Shown here piece after piece: positions 37,596-47,983 of a DNA stretch of 64,000 bases. Below the pieces are notes generated by a model. The model was not told the origin of the DNA and did not search any database. It saw only the letters and a list, made by a program, of their open reading frames with translations. The stretch is taken from contig NZ_JAKLTS010000004.1 of NCBI RefSeq assembly GCF_022012445.1, positions 248,001 to 312,000 on the forward strand, written 5' to 3'. This stretch comes from Massilia sp. TS11. Its GTDB lineage: Bacteria > Pseudomonadota > Gammaproteobacteria > Burkholderiales > Burkholderiaceae_D. Both the position numbers and the translations under genes were made by a program. The first letter of the stretch is position 1; each line of letters starts with the position of its first letter.

Positions 37596-38994
37596 AGTCC
37601 TGCTCGCTCTGGGCGCCGCCCTGAGCTTTGCCAGCGCCAGCGCCGCCACCATCCAGGTGATCAATACCAATGCGCCCGGCATCGGCTTCAACGACCCGAC
37701 CCCGGCGGCCCCGGTCGGCGGCAACGCCGGCACCACGCTCGGCCAGCAGCGCCTGATCGCCTTCCAGCATGCGGCCAATGTCTGGGGCGCCGAGCTGCAG
37801 AGCGAGGTGCCGATCCGCGTGGCCGCCAGTTTCGAGCCGCTTGCCTGCACGGCCAATAGCGCCGTGCTGGGCGCGGCCGGGGCGACCATGGTCTACGCCA
37901 ATTTCGCCCACGCGCCGAAAGCCGATACCTGGTACCCGGTGGCCCTGGCCGACAAGCTGGCCGGCCAGGACCTGAACGACAGCGACACCCCGCATATCGA
38001 GGCAGTGTTCAATGCCAACCTCGGCCTGCGGCCCGACTGCATGCCGGGCAATGGCTTCTACCTGGGGCTGGACAACCAGCACGGCAATCAGGTCGATCTG
38101 GTGAGCGTGCTGCTGCACGAACTCGGCCACGGCCTCGGCTTTCAGGATTTCACGGACGGCGAGGACGGCAGTTTCCTGGCCGGCATGCCCTCGGTCTGGG
38201 ATCACTTCCTGATGGATAACAACTGCGGCAAGCTGTGGGTGAACATGACGGCGCAGGAGCGCGTCGCCTCGGCCGTCAGCAATGGGCGTCTGGTCTGGAC
38301 CGGCCAGCAGGTCTACCAGGCGGCGCCCGAAGTGCTGCTGCCCAGTCCGCGGCTGACGATCTCCGGCCTGGTCGACCGCGATCTGGCCGGCGACTACGAA
38401 GTCGGCGACGCCAGCTTCGGCCCGCCCCTGTCGGCCAAGGGGGTCAAGGGCCAGCTCAAGCGCGTGATCGACCAGACCGACGGGCGCGGCCTGGCCTGCA
38501 CCCGGCTCGACTACGTGAACGCGATCGCCGTGCGCGGCGGCATCGCCGTGGTCGACCGCGGCACCTGTCCGTTCACCACCAAGGCCCTGAATGTGCAGGC
38601 GGCCGGGGCGCTCGGCATGATCGTCGTCGACAACCAGCCGGGGCCGGCGGTCGGCATGTCGGGCAGCGACCCGGCCATCACCATCCCCTCGGTGCGCATG
38701 GCGCGCGACGACGGCCTGCGCCTCGAAGCCCTGCTGGCCAAGCGTCCGCGCTTCTTCACCCTGGTGACCGGCAATCTGAACGTCAACCCGCAGCGCCTGG
38801 CCGGGGCCGACCGCGCCGGACGCGTGCAGATGTACACCCCGCCCTACTTCGCCCAGGGCTCGTCGGTGTCGCACTACACGGACGCGGCGCGCCGCAATCT
38901 GCTGATGGAGCCCTTCATCAACGACGACCTGCGGCACGCGGTCAAGCGCCCGTATGACCTGACCAAGGAGCTGTTGAAGGACATCGGCTGGTAG
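37582..38994 (+). CDS. Secreted PA-domain zinc metalloprotease
   Basis: 470 aa, signal peptide about 1-22 (SASA). HELGHGLGF with H179, E180 and H183 is a zinc-binding HExxH of the gluzincin/metzincin type; a PA (protease-associated) segment follows (YVNAIAVRGGIAVVDRGTCPFTTKALNVQAAGALGMIVVDNQPG), with a C-terminal GW ending. Peptidase substrate unknown. Probably exported and acting outside the inner membrane. Co-transcribed with the preceding small secreted protein. Confidence 0.85.
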   Translation: MKTAKVLLALGAALSFASASAATIQVINTNAPGIGFNDPTPAAPVGGNAGTTLGQQRLIAFQHAANVWGAELQSEVPIRVAASFEPLACTANSAVLGAAGATMVYANFAHAPKADTWYPVALADKLAGQDLNDSDTPHIEAVFNANLGLRPDCMPGNGFYLGLDNQHGNQVDLVSVLLHELGHGLGFQDFTDGEDGSFLAGMPSVWDHFLMDNNCGKLWVNMTAQERVASAVSNGRLVWTGQQVYQAAPEVLLPSPRLTISGLVDRDLAGDYEVGDASFGPPLSAKGVKGQLKRVIDQTDGRGLACTRLDYVNAIAVRGGIAVVDRGTCPFTTKALNVQAAGALGMIVVDNQPGPAVGMSGSDPAITIPSVRMARDDGLRLEALLAKRPRFFTLVTGNLNVNPQRLAGADRAGRVQMYTPPYFAQGSSVSHYTDAARRNLLMEPFINDDLRHAVKRPYDLTKELLKDIGW

Positions 38995-39008
38995 GCCGGA
39001 AAAACAAA

Positions 39009-39036
39009 ACGGGCTGCCCAGGCAGCCCGTTTTTTT
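39009..39036 (+). terminator. Rho-independent terminator, bidirectional
   Basis: ACGGGCTGCC-CA-GGCAGCCCGT followed by T7 on the plus strand, with an A-rich stretch on the other side. It separates the convergent protease and ppa genes. Confidence 0.9.
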
Positions 39037-39055
39037 AGGTGCACGACAGCAGCGC

Positions 39056-39595
39056 TCAGGCTTGCTCGGCCTTGTTGAAGTTGGCCACACCGGCCAGGAT
39101 CTCGGCCTTGGCGTCGTCCGGGCCGCCCCAGCCTTCCACCTTGACCCACTTGCCTTTTTCCAGGTCCTTGTAGTGCTCGAAGAAGTGCTGGATCTGCTTG
39201 AGGCGCAGTTCGTTCATGTCTTCCGGCTTCTGCCAGTGGCTGTAGATCGGCAGGATCTTATCGACCGGCACGGCCAGCACCTTGGCGTCGCCGCCGGCTT
39301 CGTCCGTCATCTTCAGCACGCCGATGGCGCGGCAGCGCACCACCACACCCGGGATCAGCGGGAACGGGGTGATCACCAGCACGTCGACCGGGTCACCATC
39401 ATCGGCGATGGTGTTCGGCACATAGCCGTAGTTGCACGGATAGTGCATGGCGGTGCCCATGAAGCGGTCGACGAAGATGGCGCCCGATTCCTTGTCCACT
39501 TCGTACTTGATCGGGTCGGCGTTCATCGGGATTTCGATGATCACGTTGAAATCGTTCGGCACGTCGCGGCCGGAAGAAACTTTATTGAGGCTCAT
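39056..39595 (-). CDS. ppa: Inorganic pyrophosphatase
   Basis: 179 aa, family I. Metal-binding signature [10 protein letters not shown] and the conserved [15 protein letters not shown] and [11 protein letters not shown]. It hydrolyses PPi to drive biosynthesis in the cytoplasm. AAGGAAATC precedes the ATG. Confidence 0.98.
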   Translation of the reverse strand: MSLNKVSSGRDVPNDFNVIIEIPMNADPIKYEVDKESGAIFVDRFMGTAMHYPCNYGYVPNTIADDGDPVDVLVITPFPLIPGVVVRCRAIGVLKMTDEAGGDAKVLAVPVDKILPIYSHWQKPEDMNELRLKQIQHFFEHYKDLEKGKWVKVEGWGGPDDAKAEILAGVANFNKAEQA

Positions 39596-39676
39596 GATTT
39601 CCTTGAATGTAGCTGACGGTTTTTCAATGCCGACTATTATAGCCGGAAGCGCCCGTCTTTTGTGCGTTGCAACAGA

Positions 39677-40873
39677 TCAGATCAGCTGGGCGAGCGCGCT
39701 CTGGCGGTAATGCTGGGCCGCTTCGTCCGGGTGGTTGAGGGCCTCATGCAGCTGGGCCAGCTTGAGATGGGTGTCGCGCACCATGTCGGCCGAACTCGCG
39801 TCCGACAGGGCCTGCTCCAGATACTGCTGGGCCTTGCCCCAGAGTTTCTGGCGCAGACAGAGCGCGCCGATGGTCAGCGCCAGTTCGGCGTCGGTCGGGC
39901 GCTCCTTGATCCACTGCTCGCATTTCTCGATCTGGGCCAGCAGGCTCGGCGAACCGGCCGGGGCCGCGCATTCGCGGTAGGCGCTGACGACGCGCTCGTC
40001 CCACTCGGCGGCCAGGGCTTCCTCGGCGGCCAGACGGGCTTCATCGAACAGGCCGCGCGCGGCCAGGGCCTGCACGGCGCGCGCCGCCACATAGGGCTTG
40101 ACGCGGTCGGCCGTCGGAATCGTCGACCAGACCCGGGCGATGGCCTGGGCGTCGTGGCTGGCGTCGTCCAGCAGCGACTGGTAGGACAGCTCGCGCAGAC
40201 GCGCCGACAGGGCCGGATGCAGGGCCTTGTGCTTGTCGAGCATGCGCACCAGGCGCAGCACTTCGGGCCAGTTCTTGGTCTGCTGGTGGGCCTTCATCGA
40301 CAGCTGCAGCGCGTGGATGTGGCGCGTGCCGGAGGCGTTCAGTTCGGCCACGGCGGCCAGCGCCTGCTCGGGCTGGTGCTCGTCGATCAGCAGCTCGGTC
40401 GTGGTCATCAGGCGCGCCGTGCTCAGGGCCTTGTCGTGCGCGACCGAGGCCAGCCAGCCATCGCGGCGCGCGTGCTGGCGCATGCGGTGCGCGGCACGGG
40501 CGCCGATCAGGGCGGCCACGCCGGCGTTTTCGGGCAGCTCGGCGGCGCGGGCGGCGGCCTTTTCGGCATGTCCGAAGCGGCCTTCGAACAGGGCCTTGAG
40601 GGCGTCGCGCAGGCCCTTGTTGCTGTCACGCTCGCGCTTGGCCTGGCGGTAGGCGGCCACGCGCGCCGGCATCTTCATCGTATTGCGGATCGCGCGGATC
40701 AGGATGTACAGGGCCAGGAAGCCGGCCGCCTCCAGCATCACGAACAGATTGAGCGACATGTCGACCCGGTTGCCCTGGTAGACAAAGATGACATTGCCCG
40801 GGTTCGAGTACATGGTCACGGCCACGCCCACGGCGAGGCCCATCAGCAGAACACACCAAAGGAAGAGGCGCAT
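39677..40873 (-). CDS. hemY: Heme biosynthesis-associated TPR protein HemY
   Basis: 398 aa. N-terminal hydrophobic helices (1-20 and about 45-65) span the inner membrane; the rest is TPR-like helical repeats, as in HemY_N-family proteins. Not the protoporphyrinogen oxidase of Gram-positives. Last gene of hemC-hemD-hemX-hemY, 3 bp from hemX. Role in the pathway is poorly defined. Confidence 0.93.
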   Translation of the reverse strand: MRLFLWCVLLMGLAVGVAVTMYSNPGNVIFVYQGNRVDMSLNLFVMLEAAGFLALYILIRAIRNTMKMPARVAAYRQAKRERDSNKGLRDALKALFEGRFGHAEKAAARAAELPENAGVAALIGARAAHRMRQHARRDGWLASVAHDKALSTARLMTTTELLIDEHQPEQALAAVAELNASGTRHIHALQLSMKAHQQTKNWPEVLRLVRMLDKHKALHPALSARLRELSYQSLLDDASHDAQAIARVWSTIPTADRVKPYVAARAVQALAARGLFDEARLAAEEALAAEWDERVVSAYRECAAPAGSPSLLAQIEKCEQWIKERPTDAELALTIGALCLRQKLWGKAQQYLEQALSDASSADMVRDTHLKLAQLHEALNHPDEAAQHYRQSALAQLI

Positions 40874-40876
40874 GGT

Positions 40877-42043
40877 TCAGGGCTTCGCTTTGTAGTTGCG
40901 CACGGCGTTCAGGCTCTCGGCCAGGGTCGGCATCTCGATCGACAGATTATTGCCCTGCAGCTGCTTGAGCATGGCTTGCGCCGTCTGCGTGGCCTTGGCC
41001 TTGGTGTCGAAGAACTTGTTGAGCGTGTCCTGGGCGGCGGCCAGGTCGGCGCGGAAGGCTTCCTCGTTGCGCGACAGCAGGCCCAGGCGCGCGTTCAACA
41101 GGCGCAGCTTGAGGTTTTCACGCACGAAATAGGCCTGCGCGGGCGCCACCAGCAGCGCGTCCGGCGTGTTCACCGAACGCACGCGGATCAGCTCGCGCAC
41201 ATCGGCCCAGGTCTCGCTCGACCACTGGGTCCACATCGTGCGGGCCTTGTCGCTCCAGCTCGGCTCGGGCGGGGCCGGCGGCGGCGTGCCCGGCTTGCCC
41301 TTGGCGGCGGGCTTGAGCGGCGCTGCCGCCAGATTCTGCGGGGCCGGCACCGGCAGCTTGTCGTCGGCCAGCATGGGCAGGCTGTCGATCTGGCCGATCA
41401 CATTGTCGATGCGCACGGCCAGACCATTGAGGTCGACCGCCGGCAGGGCCTTCAGACGGTCCATGTCCTTGGCGATGGCGCGCCGGATCGTGATGAACTG
41501 CGGCCGGTCCGAGCGCGACAGCGAACGGTCGGCGTTCTGCAGCGCGATCAGCGCGCCCTGCACATTGCCGGCCAGTTGCAGCTGCTGGCTGGCGGTCGAG
41601 AGCACCTGCTCGATTTCGGCCAGCGCCCATTCGTCACGGTTCTTCGACAGATCCTGATACAGCTGCTCGAGCGCCAGCTGCTGGCTCTGGGCTTCGGTCT
41701 GGCGGCTGTCGAGCACATTCACCTTGGCCTGCACTTCCTTCAGCTGCTCGCTGACCTGGTTGGCCAGTGTGCGCGTACTGCCGGACGTGGCTTCATTCTG
41801 CTTGAGGCTCTTGGCCATGTCTTCGCGCAGGCCGCTGATGCGGCTGTGGCTGTTCCAGGCCTGCAGGGCCAGCAGCACGAACAGCACCCCGACGGCGATC
41901 GTCATCGGCCGCTGCAGCCAGTCCTTGTCGGCCTCGTCCGGCAGCGCAGGGGTGGCGGGCGCGGGCGGCGCAGCCTCGGTGGGGGGCACGGCAGCCGCCG
42001 GCGGCGGCGTGGGTTCGGTCGTTTGGGAGGGCAATTCGTTCAT
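40877..42043 (-). CDS. hemX: HemX family protein
   Basis: 388 aa from ATG 42043. Pro/Ala-rich cytoplasmic N-terminus, one transmembrane helix (about 50-70), then a long coiled-coil periplasmic part and a C-terminal all-helical domain (PF04375-like). It was once annotated as uroporphyrinogen-III methyltransferase, but the SAM-binding fold is absent. Overlaps hemD by 4 bp. Confidence 0.92.
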   Translation of the reverse strand: MNELPSQTTEPTPPPAAAVPPTEAAPPAPATPALPDEADKDWLQRPMTIAVGVLFVLLALQAWNSHSRISGLREDMAKSLKQNEATSGSTRTLANQVSEQLKEVQAKVNVLDSRQTEAQSQQLALEQLYQDLSKNRDEWALAEIEQVLSTASQQLQLAGNVQGALIALQNADRSLSRSDRPQFITIRRAIAKDMDRLKALPAVDLNGLAVRIDNVIGQIDSLPMLADDKLPVPAPQNLAAAPLKPAAKGKPGTPPPAPPEPSWSDKARTMWTQWSSETWADVRELIRVRSVNTPDALLVAPAQAYFVRENLKLRLLNARLGLLSRNEEAFRADLAAAQDTLNKFFDTKAKATQTAQAMLKQLQGNNLSIEMPTLAESLNAVRNYKAKP

Positions 42044-42819
42044 GGTCGTGATTGTAACGCGGCAAGTATGCGTTCGTCGCCTGAGCCGCACAGCTGAACT
42101 TGGCGCAAACCCAATGCCTGCGCGGTTTCTGCGATTCTGGCATGCGGCACGATGAAGTGCTGGCGTTGCAGATTTGCCACATCTTCCGCGCCGAGGGCGG
42201 CGGCCAGGCCAGCCAGACCGCGCACGGCCTCGCTGCTCGTCAATACCCAGTCGTGTTCGCCCGCGAGCAGGGCTTGCAATTGCTGTCCGAGGGCCGCGCT
42301 CATGGCGGGCACGGCGCGCCGGTAGGCGGCCACGGTGTCGACCTGCAGACCGGCCGCGCGCAGGCTGTCGGCCAGCAGTTCGCGCCCGCCGTCGCCGCGC
42401 ACGATCAGCGCGCGCTGGCCACGCAGGGCCGCCAGGTCGAGCGCCTGGAGCAGGTGTTCGGAATCGGAATGGGCCGGATCGGCCGGGCTGACGATGCGCG
42501 CGTTCGCGTCCGTCTTGCCGTGCGCGGCCAGGGCGCGCCGGCTGCCCTCGCCCACCACGGCCAGCAGCAGGCTGGCCGGCCAGTCGGGCTGGACGGCAAA
42601 AGCGGCCTCGATCGCGTTCGGCGACACGAAGGCCACGAGCGCGTAGTCGTCCAGGCGCGCCAGGGCCGCGCGCAGGGCGCTGTCGTCGGGCAGGGGCGTG
42701 ATCTCGAGCAGCGGGAAGACAAGCGCCGTGCGGCCGGCCTGGGTCAGCAGCTCAACCAGTGCCCCGGCCTGGGCGCGCGGGCGGGTCACCACCACCGCGC
42801 GCAGGCCGCTATCAGCCAT
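42040..42819 (-). CDS. hemD: Uroporphyrinogen-III synthase
   Basis: 259 aa from ATG 42819; the frame remains open much further upstream but only inside hemC. Two-domain HemD fold: [47 protein letters not shown]. It cyclises hydroxymethylbilane to uroporphyrinogen III. Overlaps hemC by 8 bp. Confidence 0.94.
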   Translation of the reverse strand: MADSGLRAVVVTRPRAQAGALVELLTQAGRTALVFPLLEITPLPDDSALRAALARLDDYALVAFVSPNAIEAAFAVQPDWPASLLLAVVGEGSRRALAAHGKTDANARIVSPADPAHSDSEHLLQALDLAALRGQRALIVRGDGGRELLADSLRAAGLQVDTVAAYRRAVPAMSAALGQQLQALLAGEHDWVLTSSEAVRGLAGLAAALGAEDVANLQRQHFIVPHARIAETAQALGLRQVQLCGSGDERILAALQSRP

Positions 42820-43777
42820 GCTCGGCGGCGGTCTGGCTGTGGCAGACCGCCAGAATCGCCTCGGCATCCTGGGCGCGCAGCTGGGCCGACACCTGCTGGC
42901 CGAGGGCCTCGGGGGCGTCCGCCGAACCGCTGATCTCGGCACTGGCGACGCGCTGGCCATCGGGCGTGGCGACCATGGCGCGCAGGCGCATCTGGCCGGC
43001 CTCGACGGTGGCGAAGGCGGCCAGCGGAATCTGGCAGCTGCCGCCGAACACGCGCGACACGGTGCGCTCGGCCGTGACGGCCGCCGCGGTGGGGCCGTCA
43101 TTGAGCGGCGCCAGCCAGTCGAGCAGTTCGGGACGCCCGCTCGGCACCTCGATCGCCATCGCCCCCTGGCCGGCGGCCGGCAGGCTCCGTTCGGGCGCTA
43201 AAACCGATTTGATGCGGTGCGGCAAACCGAGCCGTTTGAGGCCGGCCGCGGCCAGGATGATGGCCGCGTAATCGCCACGGTCGAGCTTGCCCAGGCGGGT
43301 GTCCAGATTGCCGCGCAGCGGCTGAATGACCAGGTGCGGATAGCGTGCGCTGATCAATGCCTGACGGCGCAGGCTCGAGGTGCCGACCACGGCCCCCGGC
43401 GGCAGGTCGTCGAGGCTGGAAAAGTCATTAGAAACAAAGGCATCGCGCGGATCTTCGCGCTCCAGCACGGCGGCCAGCGTGAAGCCTTCGGGCAATTCCA
43501 TCGGCACATCCTTGAGCGAATGCACGGCCAGGTCGGCGCGCCCTTCGGCCATCGCCACTTCCAGTTCCTTGACAAACAGGCCCTTACCACCGACCTTGGA
43601 AAGGGCGCGGTCGAGGATCTGATCGCCGCGCGTGGTCATTCCAAGTATCTCAATGCTGCACTGCGGATATAATTGCACCAATTTCGCGCGAACATGCTCG
43701 GCCTGCCACATGGCCAAGCGGCTCTCCCGCGAAGCAATCACTAATCGAGTTGGCTGTTTCAAAACGAGTTCTTTCAC
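42812..43777 (-). CDS. hemC: Hydroxymethylbilane synthase (porphobilinogen deaminase)
   Basis: 321 aa using GTG 43777 with AGGG upstream, just ahead of the domain; longer starts are not supported. Motifs [55 protein letters not shown] and [13 protein letters not shown], whose Cys holds the dipyrromethane cofactor. Makes hydroxymethylbilane from porphobilinogen. First gene of the heme operon, divergent from ppc. Confidence 0.97.
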   Translation of the reverse strand: MKELVLKQPTRLVIASRESRLAMWQAEHVRAKLVQLYPQCSIEILGMTTRGDQILDRALSKVGGKGLFVKELEVAMAEGRADLAVHSLKDVPMELPEGFTLAAVLEREDPRDAFVSNDFSSLDDLPPGAVVGTSSLRRQALISARYPHLVIQPLRGNLDTRLGKLDRGDYAAIILAAAGLKRLGLPHRIKSVLAPERSLPAAGQGAMAIEVPSGRPELLDWLAPLNDGPTAAAVTAERTVSRVFGGSCQIPLAAFATVEAGQMRLRAMVATPDGQRVASAEISGSADAPEALGQQVSAQLRAQDAEAILAVCHSQTAAEHG

Positions 43778-43907
43778 TGTCGCAAGCCCTAACCGGCGAA
43801 TGTCAGTTAACCGGGCCGTGGATAAGACCATCCATTTTATCACGCGACCCTCTTTGCAGACCGTGGCCACAAGCCATTGCACCAATCCTTAAAACATTTG
43901 GTTCAAC

Positions 43908-46694
43908 ATGGTAAATCTCGCTGCTGTGCCGCCCGGCGCCGATAAGGACGCGCCGCTCAAAGAAGACATCCGCCTGCTCGGCCGCCTGCTCGGCGACGTG
44001 CTGCGCGCCCAGGAAGGGGAACTGGTCTTCCAACTCGTCGAAACGATCCGCCAGACCGCCGTGCGCTTTCGCCGCGGCGGCGACGCCAAGGCGGGCGAAG
44101 AACTCAATGCCATGCTGGCGACGCTGACGCGCCAGCAGACCATCAGCGTGGTGCGCGCCTTCTCCTACTTCTCGCATCTGGCCAATATCGCCGAAGACCA
44201 GCACCATGTGCGGCGCCGCCGCGCCCACCTGCTGGCCGGGTCCGGCGTGCAGCGCGGCTCGGTCGCGTATGCGCTCGACCACCTGAAACAGGCCGGCGTC
44301 GATGGCGCCACGGTCGGCCGCTTCTTCGAGGAAGCCCTGATTTCGCCGGTGCTGACGGCCCACCCGACCGAGGTGCAGCGCAAGTCGATTCTCGACGCCG
44401 AGCACGATATCGCGCGCCTGCTGGCCGAACGCGACCTGCCGCTGACGCCCAAGGAACTGCGCCGCAATACCGAACTGCTGCTGGCCCGCATCACCACGCT
44501 GTGGCAGACGCGCATGCTGCGCTACTCCAAGCTGACCGTGGCCGACGAGATCGAAAACGCCCTGTCCTACTACCGCATCACCTTCCTGCGCGAGCTGCCG
44601 GCCCTGTACCAGGACATCGAAGAAGAGCTGAGCGAACACTACGGCGACAGCGTGGCGCGCCCCGCCGGCAATGCCTACATGCAGATGGGCAGCTGGATCG
44701 GCGGCGACCGTGACGGCAACCCGAACGTCAACGCCGGCACCATGCAGCACGCGTTGGTGCGCCAGTCGAGCACGATCTTCGATTTCTACCTCGACGAAGT
44801 GCACGCGCTCGGCGCCGAGCTATCGGTCTCGACCCTGATGGTCGCCTGCAGCCCGGCCCTGCAGGCCCTGGCCGAGCAGTCGCCCGACCAGTCGCCGCAC
44901 CGCGCCGACGAGCCCTACCGGCGCGCCCTGATCGGCATCTACGCGCGTCTGGCCGCCACCGCGCGCAGCCTGGGCGCGACCAATATTCTGCGCAAGGAAG
45001 TCGGCCATGCCGAGCCCTACGCCGACCCGGCCGGCTTCGGCGCCGATCTCGACACTGTGATCGCCTCGCTGGCCAGCCACCATGGCGCCGTGCTGGTGGC
45101 GCCGCGCCTGGCCACGCTGCGGCGCGCGGTCGGCATCTTCGGCTTCCACCTGGCCTCGCTCGACATGCGCCAGACCTCGGACGTGCATGCGCGCGTGCTG
45201 GGGGAACTGCTGGCCAAGGCCGGGGTCGAAGCCGATTATGAGCAATTGAGCGAGGAGGCCAAGACCGCCCTGCTGGTGCGCGAGCTCAATCAGCCGCGCC
45301 TGCTGGTGTCGCCGTATGTCGCCTATTCGGCCGAAACCGAAAGCGAACTGAGCATCCTGCGCATGGCGCGCGAAGTGCGCCAGCGCTACGGCGCGCGCGC
45401 GATCCGCAACTACATCATCTCGCACACCGAAGAAGTGTCCGACCTGCTCGAAGTGCTGCTGCTGCAGCGCGAGACCGGTCTGCTGCGCGGCGAACAGCTC
45501 GACCTGATGGTGATCCCCCTGTTCGAGACCATCCCCGACCTGCAGCGCGCGGCCGCCATCATGGAAGCCTTCATGGCCCTGCCGCTCGTGCAGCGCCTGC
45601 TCGCCCAGCAGGGGCTGCTGCAGGAAGTCATGCTCGGCTATTCGGACTCGAACAAGGACGGCGGCTTCCTGACCTCGAACTGGGAGCTGTACAAGGCCGA
45701 GATCAACCTGGTGCAGCTGTTCGAGCGCACCGGCATCAAGCTGCGCCTGTTCCATGGCCGCGGCGGCACCGTCGGCCGTGGCGGCGGCCCCTCGTTCGAC
45801 GCCATCCTGGCCCAGCCCAAGGGCACGGTCAATGGCCAGATCCGCCTGACCGAGCAGGGTGAAATCATCGCCTCCAAGTTCTCCAATCCCGAGATCGGGC
45901 GCCGCAATCTCGAGCTGCTGGTGGCCGCCACGCTCGAAGCGAGCCTGATGCCGCATGCGCGCGAAGGCGATGCCGCGGCCCGCCTGGCCCAGTTCGAAAG
46001 CGTGATGGCCGAGCTGTCGCAGCGCGCCTACCGCGCCTACCGCGACCTGGTCTACGAGACCCCGGGCTTCACCGACTACTTCTTTGCCGCCACCCCGATC
46101 GCCGAGATCGCCGAGCTGAACCTCGGTTCGCGCCCGGCCTCGCGCAAGTCGACGCGCCGCATCGAAGACCTGCGCGCGATTCCCTGGGGCTTCTCGTGGG
46201 GCCAGTGCCGCCTGCTGCTGCCGGGCTGGTACGGTTTCGGCTCGGCCGTGTCGTCCTGGCTCGCCGATGGCGGCGCGCTGGCCACGCTGCAGGCCATGGC
46301 GCGCGAATGGCCGTTCTTCGCCACCCTGCTGTCGAACATGGACATGGTGCTGGCCAAGACCGACCTGGCGATCGCCTCGCGCTATGCCGAACTGGTGGCC
46401 GACGCCGCCCTGCGCGAGCGCATCTTCGCGCGCATCGCGGCCGAGCATGGCACGACCATCGCCTGCCTCGAACAGGTGACCGGCAACACCGAGCGCCTGG
46501 CCGCCAACCCGCTGCTGGCGCGTTCGATCCAGAACCGCTTCGCCTACCTCGACCCGCTGAACCACCTGCAGGTCGAGCTGATTCACCGGCACCGGGCGGC
46601 GGCGGCCAATCAGGAGGCCCAGGACGAGCGCGTGCACCGCGGCATCCACCTGTCGATCAACGGCGTGGCCGCCGGCCTGCGCAATACCGGCTAA
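43908..46694 (+). CDS. ppc: Phosphoenolpyruvate carboxylase
   Basis: 928 aa, normal length. Catalytic His152 in [14 protein letters not shown]; the phosphate-binding [15 protein letters not shown] loop, the [15 protein letters not shown] segment and the C-terminal RNTG are conserved. It replenishes oxaloacetate from PEP and bicarbonate in the cytoplasm. Confidence 0.98.
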   Translation: MVNLAAVPPGADKDAPLKEDIRLLGRLLGDVLRAQEGELVFQLVETIRQTAVRFRRGGDAKAGEELNAMLATLTRQQTISVVRAFSYFSHLANIAEDQHHVRRRRAHLLAGSGVQRGSVAYALDHLKQAGVDGATVGRFFEEALISPVLTAHPTEVQRKSILDAEHDIARLLAERDLPLTPKELRRNTELLLARITTLWQTRMLRYSKLTVADEIENALSYYRITFLRELPALYQDIEEELSEHYGDSVARPAGNAYMQMGSWIGGDRDGNPNVNAGTMQHALVRQSSTIFDFYLDEVHALGAELSVSTLMVACSPALQALAEQSPDQSPHRADEPYRRALIGIYARLAATARSLGATNILRKEVGHAEPYADPAGFGADLDTVIASLASHHGAVLVAPRLATLRRAVGIFGFHLASLDMRQTSDVHARVLGELLAKAGVEADYEQLSEEAKTALLVRELNQPRLLVSPYVAYSAETESELSILRMAREVRQRYGARAIRNYIISHTEEVSDLLEVLLLQRETGLLRGEQLDLMVIPLFETIPDLQRAAAIMEAFMALPLVQRLLAQQGLLQEVMLGYSDSNKDGGFLTSNWELYKAEINLVQLFERTGIKLRLFHGRGGTVGRGGGPSFDAILAQPKGTVNGQIRLTEQGEIIASKFSNPEIGRRNLELLVAATLEASLMPHAREGDAAARLAQFESVMAELSQRAYRAYRDLVYETPGFTDYFFAATPIAEIAELNLGSRPASRKSTRRIEDLRAIPWGFSWGQCRLLLPGWYGFGSAVSSWLADGGALATLQAMAREWPFFATLLSNMDMVLAKTDLAIASRYAELVADAALRERIFARIAAEHGTTIACLEQVTGNTERLAANPLLARSIQNRFAYLDPLNHLQVELIHRHRAAAANQEAQDERVHRGIHLSINGVAAGLRNTG

Positions 46695-46750
46695 ATAAGT
46701 AGGGGAAAGAGAGATTTGGAGAGAAAATCGCCCAAATTTCTCACTAGAAT

Positions 46751-46844
46751 GAACCTATCGCCCCAAGTTATACCGGGTGCGACCGGTCTGAACATCGGGC
46801 AGGGAATTGCAGCCCCCTGTCAGGTGCAACCCAACCCTACTTCG
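46751..46844 (+). ncRNA. Candidate small RNA downstream of ppc
   Basis: The gap contains a TAGAAT box (46745-46750) and then sequence that can fold: an outer stem near GGGTGCGACC with GGTGCAACCC and an inner GCAGGG/CCCTGT stem. It ends in an intrinsic terminator (46845-46874). The same terminator can simply serve ppc. No match to SRP, 6S or tmRNA signatures seen by eye. Confidence 0.3.
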
Positions 46845-46874
46845 CGCATCCAGTTCGCTGGATGCGTTTTTTTT
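46845..46874 (+). terminator. Intrinsic terminator with UUCG tetraloop
   Basis: CGCATCCAG-TTCG-CTGGATGCG followed by T8. Terminates ppc or the candidate small RNA. Confidence 0.9.
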
Positions 46875-46890
46875 GGCCCAAAGAAAAAAT

Positions 46891-46903
46891 GGGGTCAGAC
46901 CCC
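46891..46903 (+). repeat. REP-like unit
   Basis: GGGGTCAGACCCC, overlapping the 3' end of the SRPBCC gene, which appears to use it for its last codons (EKNGV and stop). Confidence 0.6.
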
Positions 46904-47389
46904 ATTTTTCTCCAGCGCACGTTGCAGGTCGTCGAGGTAGGTGCGCAGGGTCTTCTCGTGCGAGAACACGAAGCGCGACAGAAATCGGAACACCGGATTC
47001 GGCACGGCGCCCTGCTCGGTGATGCGCAGGCGCGTCTGGGCGCCGACGCTGTCCAGCACATAGGTCCAGCTGCCCGAGAACGGCAGGCTCGGATCGTCGA
47101 TGGTGGCGCACAGCTGCCGGCCCGGGACCCGCTCCTGCAGGCGATAAGCGATCTGGCCGTGTCTCGAATCCTCGACAAAGCGCAGGCCATCGACCGTGAC
47201 CGCCTTCACCCCGCTGCGCCAGCGCGGATAGGCGTCGACCGCACGGATCAGCGCCCACACGCGCTCGGGCGGCGCGGCCAGCAGGCGTTCCTGGGTCGTC
47301 GTGTGCGCGCACGGCAGGAGCGCGCCGACCACGATCACCAGCCCCGCCAGCAGCAGCGCGAGGCCGCCGGCTATCCACAGCAGCATCAT
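46895..47389 (-). CDS. SRPBCC-family membrane-anchored protein
   Basis: 164 aa from ATG 47389, behind AAGGAG. One N-terminal transmembrane helix (3-25), then a START/SRPBCC-type domain (RLLAAPPERVWALIRAVDAYPRWRSGVKAV, RITEQGAVPNPVFRFLSRFVF) that forms a hydrophobic ligand cavity. Its 5' end overlaps the MarR gene by 4 bp, so the pair is coupled. Ligand unknown. Confidence 0.8.
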   Translation of the reverse strand: MMLLWIAGGLALLLAGLVIVVGALLPCAHTTTQERLLAAPPERVWALIRAVDAYPRWRSGVKAVTVDGLRFVEDSRHGQIAYRLQERVPGRQLCATIDDPSLPFSGSWTYVLDSVGAQTRLRITEQGAVPNPVFRFLSRFVFSHEKTLRTYLDDLQRALEKNGV

Positions 47390-47838
47390 GGCGTCTCCTT
47401 GGTTTGTTGCGTCAGGCGCCAGCCGGCGTCGGCCAGCAGTTCCAGTCCGCGCACGGCCAGCGCCCGTTCTTCCGCCGACAGCGCGCCCAGCAGTTGGGCG
47501 AGCGGCGCTGCCTCCAGCACCGAATGTGCGCCCATCGCCGCCCGCCCCTGCGCCGTCAGCACGAGCAGATGCGCGCGCGCCTGCTCCTGCTGCGCGACAA
47601 AGCCGGCCGCGACCAGGTGGCGCAGCGCCTCCGACATGGTGGATTTGGCGATGCCCAGATGGCGCGCCAGATCGGCCTGGGCCACGGGCCGGGCCGTGTC
47701 CAGATGGGCCAGGATGGCAGCGTCGCGCTGGGTCAGCGTCTGGGCCGGGGCTTGGGAATGGTGCTGGCCGCGGTGGCACCAGTGGTAGATGCGCGGATAG
47801 GCGGCCTGAATGCGCAGCATGTCGTCGAGAAGGTCCAT
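47386..47838 (-). CDS. MarR-family transcriptional regulator
   Basis: 150 aa. Winged helix with LTQRDAAILAHLDTARPVAQADLARHLGIAKSTMSEALRHLVAAGFV, typical of MarR. It may autoregulate itself and the co-transcribed SRPBCC gene. Effector unknown. Confidence 0.88.
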   Translation of the reverse strand: MDLLDDMLRIQAAYPRIYHWCHRGQHHSQAPAQTLTQRDAAILAHLDTARPVAQADLARHLGIAKSTMSEALRHLVAAGFVAQQEQARAHLLVLTAQGRAAMGAHSVLEAAPLAQLLGALSAEERALAVRGLELLADAGWRLTQQTKETP

Positions 47839-47899
47839 GCGCCCAGTCTAGGAAGCGACGGTCGCGTTCGTCAACACGAACGGTCCAAAAAGAAAAACC

Positions 47900-47957
47900 G
47901 GGGTCTGCCCCCGGTTCTCCTCAAACTTGCGCCCCGGATAAATCGGGGTCTGACCCC
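47900..47957. repeat. REP-like units before the outer-membrane protein gene
   Basis: Two units: GGGGTCTGCCCCC at 47900-47912 (degenerate) and GGGGTCTGACCCC at 47945-47957. They lie between the MarR start and the convergent or downstream barrel gene. Confidence 0.6.
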
Positions 47958-47983
47958 GATTTATCTGCGCGGCAAGGAATGGC

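Noticed and set aside
39677..40873. Protoporphyrinogen oxidase (Gram-positive HemY)
   Set aside because: No FAD motif; the protein has membrane helices and TPR-like repeats, so it is the proteobacterial HemY.
39662..42097. Plus-strand 811-codon frame
   Set aside because: Antisense to hemY and hemX; low-complexity Gly/Arg/His content typical of shadows.
46751..46874. SRP (4.5S), 6S or tmRNA gene
   Set aside because: The conserved SRP core (GGAAGGAAGCAGCC) and the tmRNA and 6S hallmarks are missing.
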